A stretch of DNA of 64,000 nt, taken from contig NZ_CP015988.1 of assembly GCF_001658005.1 (NCBI RefSeq), positions 1 through 64,000 of the forward strand, in the 5' to 3' direction. Below are positions 57,519-64,000 of the stretch, one piece after another (positions within the stretch are counted from its first letter, which is position 1; the number at the start of each line of letters is the position of its first letter). The DNA is from Sphingobium sp. EP60837. Lineage in GTDB: Bacteria; Pseudomonadota; Alphaproteobacteria; Sphingomonadales; Sphingomonadaceae. The notes beneath the pieces are model-generated. The model was given only the letters and a program-made list of their open reading frames with translations. It ran no database searches and had not been told where the DNA came from. The translations under genes were made by a program, and so were the position numbers.

Positions 57519-59720
57519 TTAAAACTTCGTCCCGAGCCGGACGCCAAAGGTCCGCGGTCGTGCCACAATGCGCGACGAGCCGAACGGCGGCGTGGCGAAG
57601 CGGAAGTCAGAATAGACCTTATTTGTCAGATTCTCGACGAAGAAGCCGATCTGGTATCGCTCATCCTGCGGCATGATGGTCAAGCTCGCCCGTGCCGTCG
57701 TATAGGCCGGTTCGCGGTCGAAGCGAAGCGGTCCGCCCGCACCCGGCGCGAAGTCGAAACTCGAAGTGTAGCGCACGAAACCTGTCAGTTCCGCTTTCCA
57801 GTCTTCAGAGATGTCTCCAGTTGCGGTCGCACCTATGAAATAGGTCCATTTGGGCGCACGGATCAGAGGATGGCCAGACAGATCTTCATTACCGACTTGC
57901 GGCTGGCCGTTCGCATCAAGTGCTGGCAATAGCGCTTGATTGTAGATGAAGTCGATGTAACGCGTCTTCAGGTACGAAAGGCCGGTGAAGATCTGAAGGT
58001 TGTCGACTGGGCTAAATTCGGCATCGAATTCCACTCCCTTGCCCTTAGCATCGGCATTGAGGGTGGAGCCGAGTTCACCCCCCGTCGCATCCTGGTCGAC
58101 GGCGAGAACCTGGAGATCCCGGTTTTTGTAGTGGAACAAGGCCAAATTGGCGCGGACCCGCTTGTCAGTCGAAACAAACTTGAGGCCGACTTCGTAGCCC
58201 TTGATCTTCTCGGGAAGAAAGACGCTGGGCGGCGGAGCAGCCTTATCCGCCACGACGCCCCCCGCCTTGAAGCCGTCATTGTAGCTTGCATAGACGTTCA
58301 ACGGACCAGTATCGTAGGAAATGACGAACCGCTTCGTGAACCGGCTGAACTTCACAGGTTGATTGAACATTTCCCGCCGGTCCTTGGTATAGCGGCCGCC
58401 AACCGTGACCTTGAGCCCTTCCACCGGTTCGAGGGAGCCATCGCCGAAGAAGGAAATCGACTCAGTCGTGATGTGGTTATTGAATGCCTGCGGCCAATTG
58501 GGAAATTGAGACGCTGCCGGAAAACCAAGGGCAAAATCTGTGACATCGTTAAGATAGTTCACGCCACCTATGAGATTGAACATACCCTCGAAGTCAGACG
58601 TCAACGTGACATCCTGCGTCCAGGTTTCAGCCTTTGTGGAGTTGGCGATGTTGAGAACATCCACTTCCGTCAGGTCGAAATCGCCGGTCTCGAACGCGTC
58701 TAGCTTGCGGTATGACGTCGTGCTGTTCAGCGAGAACTGTCCGAAATCATAATCTACCTTGAGGTTGACGAAGACGTTCTTGTCGTTTCCGCCGTTCCCG
58801 TTGTTCAGTGTGTTGGCAACAGTCGTGTAAGGATCGGTCAGAGGGAAGCTGTAGGCCGAAGAACCGCATGCCAGGCAATATTGAGGTGGGAGATAGTTGG
58901 TGTAGGCTGCAGGCGTGCGCTTTGCCTTGTCGTACTGCACCTGAAGGACCGCATTCAAATCGTCGGTCGGCTGGAACCTCAACTTGCCCCTGACGGTCCA
59001 GCTTTCCCGCGCGCCAAACTTGAAATTGTCGACCAGGTTGCGGACGTAGCCGCCGTCATGACGATAACGTGCAGCGACGCGGAGCGCGACGGTGTCGCTG
59101 ACCGGAATGTTCAGCACGCCTTCGGCGATCTGATGGTCAAGATTGCCCGCCTCGATCATCGCCCTGCCACCCCACTGGAACTCGGGGTCAGCCGTGTTGA
59201 TGAGGATCACGCCTCCAGAAGCATTGCGCCCCCATAGCGAGCCCTGCGGACCTTTCAACACCTGCATAGACGAGGAATCGAGGATATCGAACACGCTGCC
59301 GAACGCATGTTCGATATAGGAGCCGTCTATGTACGTGGCGACCGACGATTCAATACCTGGATTGGGCAGTGGCGCGCCGATACCGCGGATGAAGGTCGAC
59401 GCGTAGTTGATGCCGCTGCTGAAGACCATGCCGGGCGTCACCAGCTGCAGGTTGCCCACATCCCGGATGTTCAGCTGCTGAGCGCGTAATTCGCTGATCG
59501 CCGTGACGGAGATCGGAACGTCCTGAAGGTTTTGGGCCCGACGCTGCGCGGTAACGATGATCTCGCCAGTGTTGTTTGTAGCCTCTTGCTGCGCATCCTG
59601 TGGAACACCTCCGGCGTCACCTGCCGACTGCGACTCCACCTGTTCAGCGTGGGCCGGCATTGAAGCCATGATCGCAATCACTGACAAGGTACACATCATT
59701 ATTTTAGATGATTTATTCAT
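57519..59720 (-). CDS. TonB-dependent outer-membrane receptor 2 (733 aa)
   Basis: The signal peptide is MNKSSKIMMCTLSVIAIMASMPAHA. The plug follows GEIIVTAQRRAQNLQDVPISVTAIS. VLKGPQGSLWGRNASGG is the plug signature. The barrel ends with GVRLGTKF. It is shorter than receptor 1. The aldehyde dehydrogenase lies upstream on the same strand with a 210-bp gap. Ligand unknown. It might serve the downstream esterase/monooxygenase block. Confidence 0.95.
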   Translation of the reverse strand: MNKSSKIMMCTLSVIAIMASMPAHAEQVESQSAGDAGGVPQDAQQEATNNTGEIIVTAQRRAQNLQDVPISVTAISELRAQQLNIRDVGNLQLVTPGMVFSSGINYASTFIRGIGAPLPNPGIESSVATYIDGSYIEHAFGSVFDILDSSSMQVLKGPQGSLWGRNASGGVILINTADPEFQWGGRAMIEAGNLDHQIAEGVLNIPVSDTVALRVAARYRHDGGYVRNLVDNFKFGARESWTVRGKLRFQPTDDLNAVLQVQYDKAKRTPAAYTNYLPPQYCLACGSSAYSFPLTDPYTTVANTLNNGNGGNDKNVFVNLKVDYDFGQFSLNSTTSYRKLDAFETGDFDLTEVDVLNIANSTKAETWTQDVTLTSDFEGMFNLIGGVNYLNDVTDFALGFPAASQFPNWPQAFNNHITTESISFFGDGSLEPVEGLKVTVGGRYTKDRREMFNQPVKFSRFTKRFVISYDTGPLNVYASYNDGFKAGGVVADKAAPPPSVFLPEKIKGYEVGLKFVSTDKRVRANLALFHYKNRDLQVLAVDQDATGGELGSTLNADAKGKGVEFDAEFSPVDNLQIFTGLSYLKTRYIDFIYNQALLPALDANGQPQVGNEDLSGHPLIRAPKWTYFIGATATGDISEDWKAELTGFVRYTSSFDFAPGAGGPLRFDREPAYTTARASLTIMPQDERYQIGFFVENLTNKVYSDFRFATPPFGSSRIVARPRTFGVRLGTKF

Positions 59721-59931
59721 ACCACTCTCCCTTTACTTGCGCCCGTTAGCGCTCTTCAACAATATGCGGCCCCTTACCTTCTTGTAAGCTGCAGATAAAA
59801 AATAATTATCTGCACCCAAACCGAAAAGTCCTTGAGACCACATCTCCCGGTCAAGCCGCAGCTCCCAGCAACAGACACCCAGAGCGAGGAATGAAGTCCA
59901 TACGCTGGGCGCAATCATTTGAACCGGGGGT

Positions 59932-61410
59932 TCAGCCGGCGACCTCTTCGATGGGCTGATCGGTGACTACGACCTTTGACTCCAGATAGGCGAGCAGGCC
60001 TTCGACTCCCCCTTCGCGCCCAATCCCGGATTGCTTGAAGCCCCCGAACCCAATGCTGACATCCGTCCTCGAGGCGTTCTGGCCTACCGTCCCGGACCGC
60101 AGGCGTCTCGCCAGATGCCGGAAACGGTCACCGTCATTGGTGAAGATCGACGCGTTCAGCCCGAAGATAGAGTCATTGGCGATTTGCACTGCCTCTTCTT
60201 CATTCTCCACTGGGATGACTGCCAGGACGGGGCCGAATATTTCCTCCTGCCCGATTGTGGAGCGGTTATCGACATCGGCAAACAGCGTCGGTTCGACATA
60301 ATAGCCCCGGTTAAGCTCGTTCGGCCGTCCACCACCGTACGCTAGCCGGGCTCCTTCAGCCTTGCCGATTTCGATGTAGCGCTCGACCGTCTCGCGATGC
60401 TTGCCCGTCGACAGAGGTCCGACGTCGCTCGCCGGATCGAACTGGTCGCCGATTTTTAGTGTTGCGAAGTAAGCGCTCACCGCCTCAACCATCTGCTCTT
60501 GCCGTCGGCGAGGAACGATAATACGTGTCAGACTGTGGCAGACCTGCCCGGTCAGCGAGCTTACGCCACCACCAATCGTCCGCGCGGCGGTCTCGATGTC
60601 GAAGTCGTCCAGTATGATCGCGGGTGATTTGCCGCCCAGTTCCAGCGTGTAGCGCGCGATACGTTGCCCGCAGGCCGAGGCAATGCTGCGTCCCGCTGCC
60701 GTCGAGCCGGTAAACGCGATCTTGTCGACTCGATTGTCAGCCACAAGCGCTTGGGACGCCTCACGATCCGCGACGATGACGTTCGCAACGCCGGCCGGCA
60801 GCCCGATCTCCTCGAAAATTTCTGCAAAGAGATAACCTGCCGCCGGAGCTTCGGGCGACATCTTGATCACCATCGTGCATCCGGCGAGCAGCGCGGACCC
60901 CAGTTTATAGGCCGTTAGTGGCGCGGGACCGTTCCAGGGAATGATAGCGGCGACGACGCCAACTGGCTCCCGCACGAGCGTCGCCTTCATCCCGGTGATA
61001 GACCGGTGCGGTTCTTCGAACGTAAAGGTATCCGCCAGGTCAGCAGCGCGGTTGAGAACGCCGGTGATAATGTCGCCCACCGCCTGTGCGCGACTGTAGA
61101 GGATGCCTGACTCAAGCGACCAAGCATTGGCAAATTCCTTTTGGCGGCGACGCACGGCAGCGGAAATTTCGCGCAGATAGGCTGCACGCTCCACCGGCTT
61201 CAGTCCGGACCAAGCGCCGCCATCGAAGGATGCACGGGCGGCGGCTACCGCTCGGTCGACGTCGTCGACGTTTGCTTCCGCCGTCTCAAGAACCTGCTCC
61301 TCGGTAGCAGAATCGAGTACCTGGACTGTCTTGCTGGTCGAAGGCGCAATCCACTTACCGCCAATGAAAAGCGAGTTCGGGTGCGATAGCAGAATCTCTC
61401 TAGCGCTCAT
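59932..61410 (-). CDS. Aldehyde dehydrogenase, NAD(P)-dependent (492 aa)
   Basis: Oxidises an aldehyde to the acid. The catalytic set is N160 (PWNGP), K183, E257 (LELGGKSP) and C291 (GQVCHSLTR). EEIFGPVLAVIPVENEEEAVQIAND and FGGFKQSGIGREGG are family motifs. Intact. The gene is divergent from esterase 4, sharing a 400-bp promoter region. It could process aldehydes made by the monooxygenase, esterase or alcohol dehydrogenase steps. Confidence 0.93.
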   Translation of the reverse strand: MSAREILLSHPNSLFIGGKWIAPSTSKTVQVLDSATEEQVLETAEANVDDVDRAVAAARASFDGGAWSGLKPVERAAYLREISAAVRRRQKEFANAWSLESGILYSRAQAVGDIITGVLNRAADLADTFTFEEPHRSITGMKATLVREPVGVVAAIIPWNGPAPLTAYKLGSALLAGCTMVIKMSPEAPAAGYLFAEIFEEIGLPAGVANVIVADREASQALVADNRVDKIAFTGSTAAGRSIASACGQRIARYTLELGGKSPAIILDDFDIETAARTIGGGVSSLTGQVCHSLTRIIVPRRRQEQMVEAVSAYFATLKIGDQFDPASDVGPLSTGKHRETVERYIEIGKAEGARLAYGGGRPNELNRGYYVEPTLFADVDNRSTIGQEEIFGPVLAVIPVENEEEAVQIANDSIFGLNASIFTNDGDRFRHLARRLRSGTVGQNASRTDVSIGFGGFKQSGIGREGGVEGLLAYLESKVVVTDQPIEEVAG

Positions 61411-61813
61411 GGCTATGCTTCATCCTTGAAGTCCGACTGCCCACCCCGGCAATCAGCATATCATACATTATCCTGCGAGGCCGGCCAAATGCAGCCACTC
61501 TGAACTTTTCCCATTCTGTAGGACTATTTGCATAATGATGCGAAGATCGCGTTATGTCAACTGATGCCTTGTGCCGCCGAAGCCAGTTCCCCCGGAAACC
61601 TCGATATAAGCAAAATATCAGCTTCCTTGCTGAAGATCACGCGCTATGACGGCCTTAGCCAAGGCGACGCGCGGCTTGCGACCAGACCGGTGATGAGCTA
61701 GCGATTAGTAGACGCAGATTCGAAATGAATGTGTGGTCGGTGCGTGACAGCTCCGCGCGAGACATGAACGTCGCAGTCGACGATAATCTCAGAAAATAGG
61801 GAAGGATGCCTGA
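61411..61813. promoter_or_regulatory. Divergent promoter region of aldehyde dehydrogenase and esterase 4
   Basis: No gene is supported. AT-rich patches such as CATATCATACATTATCC (61457 onward) could be promoters. No operator was recognised. Confidence 0.4.
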
Positions 61814-63325
61814 ATGACGGTTTTGGCCGCCGACATTGTCGAGATAGATAGTGGACCCGTCCGGGGAATAGTGCGTCAGGGGATGCTGGCGTATCTGGGC
61901 GTTCCCTACGCCGCCCCGCCGCTCGGCGAGCTTCGCTGGATGCCGCCGCAGCGCCCGGAACGATGGTCCGAAGTCAGGGACTGCAGCGAATATGGCAATG
62001 ACAGTCTTCAAGATGCCGACTTGGGCGTGTTCGCTAGGGCGGGAGGCGATGAAGACTGCCTGTACCTCAACGTCTTCGTACCCCAACATGCTCATGTCGG
62101 CGACAAGGGTCTGCCAGTAATGGTCTGGATACATGGCGGTGCGACGCGCGTCGGATCTGGGCGGGATTATGATCCGAGCAAGATCGTGCTCCAGGGTAAT
62201 ACCATCGTCATCACCTTCAATTATCGCCTCGGGATACTCGGCTATTTCTCTCATCCGGAAATCGATGCCGAAGGACACCCGTTCGGCAATTATGGCGTGC
62301 TGGACCAGCAGCTTGTCCTCGATTGGGTTCAGCGCAACATAGCCGCGTTCGGCGGGGATCCCGGCAACGTCACGGTGTTTGGCGAATCCTCGGGCGGTAA
62401 CAGCACGTTCGGACATATCATCTCGCCCTTGTCGAAGGGGAAGTTTCAACACGCTATTTCGATGAGCGGCGGCGCGATTGCCCTCAAGTCACCCATCTTC
62501 GGTGCGCCCGTCCCATTGGAGAAGGCCCGCCAGACAGGAATCGAATTCGCGATGGCGGTGGAATGCGAGTCTGCGGCCGAGTTGCGGCAATTGTCGGCGC
62601 GCCAGATACTGGCGATGCAGGCCCCCTATGTCAGAGCGCACCAGTTCATCATCGATGGCACCATCATTCCGACTCATCCCAGTGAAGCTTTCCGGTCAGG
62701 AAATTTCAACCGTGTAACCGTCGTGAGCGGTCACACTGCCGATGAAGGAGCATTCTTTTCGGGATTCGTCGAGAATGCGACCGGCAGGCCCATGGAAGAA
62801 GCCGAATATTTGGCAGAACTGGACAGCTATTTCGGCGACTTGGCGTCAAAGGTCATCCAAGAGTATCCCGTTAATAATTATGACAGCGTGGCAGAGGCTT
62901 ATGCGGCCGTCTTTACCGATTATATGTTTGCCTGTACCGGCCGGGCGATCTTGAAGATGATCTCCCGCTATACTCCGACGTATGCTTATGATTTTGCTGA
63001 TAAGACCGCTCCTTCATACTTGGAGCCGACGACGTTCCCGCTGGGCGCCGCGCATACTTATGAACTGCCTTATCTGTTCACCGGTTTTCGAGGTGGCGGG
63101 GGCCTGCCCGTCGCGCTCAACGCGCTCCAGCACAAGCTGTCCGATATTATGATTCGATATTGGACGACGGTTTCACAAGCCGCTGAGCGGGAGGACGAAT
63201 GGTCGAGATACGACCCAGAGCTCGACAATTTCCTGATTTTGAAGTTGCCTGAACCCAGGATGGTGAGCGGTCGCTTCAGTAAAGTATACCATGCCGAATT
63301 CTGGGACAGTATAGGGATTTACTGA
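61814..63325 (+). CDS. Type-B carboxylesterase 4, cytoplasmic (503 aa)
   Basis: Alpha/beta hydrolase of the same family as esterases 1-3 but without a signal peptide. LGVPYAAPPLGELRWMPPQ, the oxyanion loop WIHGGA (105-110), Ser192 in GESSGG and the histidine in LGAAHTYELPYLF are visible. GGAAGGA precedes the ATG. It may cleave esters made inside the cell, for example by a Baeyer-Villiger type monooxygenase, whose likely gene begins 510 bp downstream. Confidence 0.92.
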   Translation: MTVLAADIVEIDSGPVRGIVRQGMLAYLGVPYAAPPLGELRWMPPQRPERWSEVRDCSEYGNDSLQDADLGVFARAGGDEDCLYLNVFVPQHAHVGDKGLPVMVWIHGGATRVGSGRDYDPSKIVLQGNTIVITFNYRLGILGYFSHPEIDAEGHPFGNYGVLDQQLVLDWVQRNIAAFGGDPGNVTVFGESSGGNSTFGHIISPLSKGKFQHAISMSGGAIALKSPIFGAPVPLEKARQTGIEFAMAVECESAAELRQLSARQILAMQAPYVRAHQFIIDGTIIPTHPSEAFRSGNFNRVTVVSGHTADEGAFFSGFVENATGRPMEEAEYLAELDSYFGDLASKVIQEYPVNNYDSVAEAYAAVFTDYMFACTGRAILKMISRYTPTYAYDFADKTAPSYLEPTTFPLGAAHTYELPYLFTGFRGGGGLPVALNALQHKLSDIMIRYWTTVSQAAEREDEWSRYDPELDNFLILKLPEPRMVSGRFSKVYHAEFWDSIGIY

Positions 63326-63834
63326 GGCCGTCGCGCTTTAGGATGTAACGCTCAAGTGGGCTTGGCTGGCGGGGGGTACGCCGGGCCAGGTCCGCGGGGG
63401 GGTCTCGCTCTACATCTTTTAGTCGAAGGTCATCCGCGCGGATGACCCTCAAAATCAAGCGCGGGCTAGCGCTTTTGCTCATGACCGCCAGCCGAATCCG
63501 CTTATATTGATATGGAGGATTTGGCGCTCAACCGAGTCGGCATAGACCCCACTTCGACACTATGCCCAACTACGGATGACGTGTCAGCTATTTCGCTTGT
63601 CGGGAATACCTAACTTGACCGCTGCAAGATCGAGGGCGCGGACGTGCTTACTGGACCAGGGTGTGATTTGCCTTTGGTAAACGGCACTAGCCTCACGGTG
63701 ACGTTCTCAACATTTGTTGCGTCAGGCGCAAAGCAGATTGCAAAAACACTTTGTAGAGCAGGGATATCTGATCTTGTAATCAGGGATGCCTGTTCCGGCT
63801 GATCGCGCTGTTCGGCTGTTTTAAGGGAAACGAG
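63326..63834. other. Intergenic region with a perfect palindrome and a weak terminator
   Basis: GGTCATCCGC-GCGGATGACC (63428-63447) is a 20-base perfect palindrome. A weak hairpin AAGCGC/GCGCTT with four Ts follows (63457-63476). No gene is supported. Confidence 0.5.
63457..63476 (+). terminator. Weak rho-independent terminator after esterase 4
   Basis: A six-base stem AAGCGC/GCGCTT with loop GGGCTA, followed by TT and adjacent T-rich sequence. Possibly assisted by the palindrome just before it. Confidence 0.4.
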
Positions 63835-64000
63835 ATGACTATTGTTCAACAACTTTCGGTGAAGCAGGATGAACGATCCGTGCTTTCCGGATCCTACGGA
63901 AGCATCGTATCAGGTTGGTTGAAGAGTTTTGAGAGCGCCATCACGGCTGCCGATTCCTCTGCGCTGGTCGAGCTGTTTGTTGAGGATTCACACTGGCGCG
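63835..64000 (+). CDS. Probable flavin-containing monooxygenase, N-terminal part (SnoaL-like region), cut by the window end
   Basis: The visible 55 codons read MTIVQQLSVKQDERSVLSG, then IVSGWLKSFESAITAADSSALVELFVEDSHWR. This WL..F..A...D...L..LF..D.HWR pattern is the N-terminal SnoaL-like segment of many large (about 600 aa) FAD/NAD(P)-dependent monooxygenases. The FAD motif would come downstream of the window. AAGGGAAACGAG precedes the ATG. If correct, it may make an ester from a ketone for esterase 4. Confidence 0.55.
   Translation, partial: MTIVQQLSVKQDERSVLSGSYGSIVSGWLKSFESAITAADSSALVELFVEDSHWR

Noticed and set aside
61655..62452. 265-codon minus-strand frame
   Set aside because: It overlaps the promoter region and the 5' part of esterase 4 and has no protein-family features.
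1..64000. CRISPR arrays, tRNA or rRNA genes
   Set aside because: No regularly spaced direct repeats of array type and no tRNA/rRNA signatures were seen; the only regular repeats are the iterons.

Overview
The window looks like part of a large conjugative plasmid from an alphaproteobacterium of the Sphingomonadaceae (Sphingobium, Novosphingobium or Sphingopyxis type). The evidence is the GC-rich coding, the TonB-dependent receptors with VTA-R plug motifs, the ParA/ParB/RepA replicon, the ArdC/Toprim/SSB backbone genes and the mix of IS families. I worked from the sequence alone, so the organism is an inference.

Layout. 1-4232: conjugative DNA-processing genes on the minus strand in the order RHH protein, coupling protein, MobF relaxase (the R388 trwA-trwB-trwC arrangement). 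The relaxase carries three frameshifts and runs off the left edge. 4233-4870 is hairpin-rich and is the best place for oriT. 4875-9825: plasmid housekeeping genes (TraC-like small protein, SSB, CHC2/Toprim primase, secreted thermonuclease, ArdC anti-restriction). 10237-15770: the replicon, with parA, parB, repA, an iteron-type origin split by an IS5-family element, and two copies of a GTAAAAC-NN-GTTTTAC palindrome. 15770-24250: mostly decayed DNA. It holds one plausible intact gene, relics of an integrase, a second Toprim primase and a second nuclease, an IS256 copy interrupted by an IS110 element, and a sucD relic.

24326-40578 is the main cargo. A minus-strand cluster encodes three type-B carboxylesterases, a Tat-dependent MmgE/PrpD protein, an SMP-30-like beta-propeller and a PQQ/cytochrome c dehydrogenase. 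All six carry an export signal (Sec, lipoprotein or Tat). Divergently transcribed are a TonB receptor, an MFS anion symporter, a carboxymuconolactone-decarboxylase-like protein and a beta-hydroxyacid dehydrogenase. The simplest reading is a pathway in which an ester-containing compound crosses the outer membrane, is de-esterified and oxidised in the periplasm, and the acid products enter by the MFS carrier. The substrate cannot be read from the sequence.

40712-54966 is a transposon graveyard: an IS256 copy containing IS630 and IS1182 with clean target duplications, an IS110, a decayed IS5, and relics of IS110, ISL3, IS3 and a third IS256. Among these sit a 3-oxoacid CoA-transferase operon, two LysR regulators, a carboxymuconolactone-decarboxylase-like gene and broken SDR and thiolase genes. 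55097-64000 is a second catabolic block: a cupin pseudogene with a quinone-oxidoreductase-like MDR, a second TonB receptor, an aldehyde dehydrogenase, a cytoplasmic type-B carboxylesterase and the start of a probable flavin monooxygenase cut by the right edge. Many genes outside the cargo carry one-base indels. These could be true decay or, in homopolymers, sequencing error.
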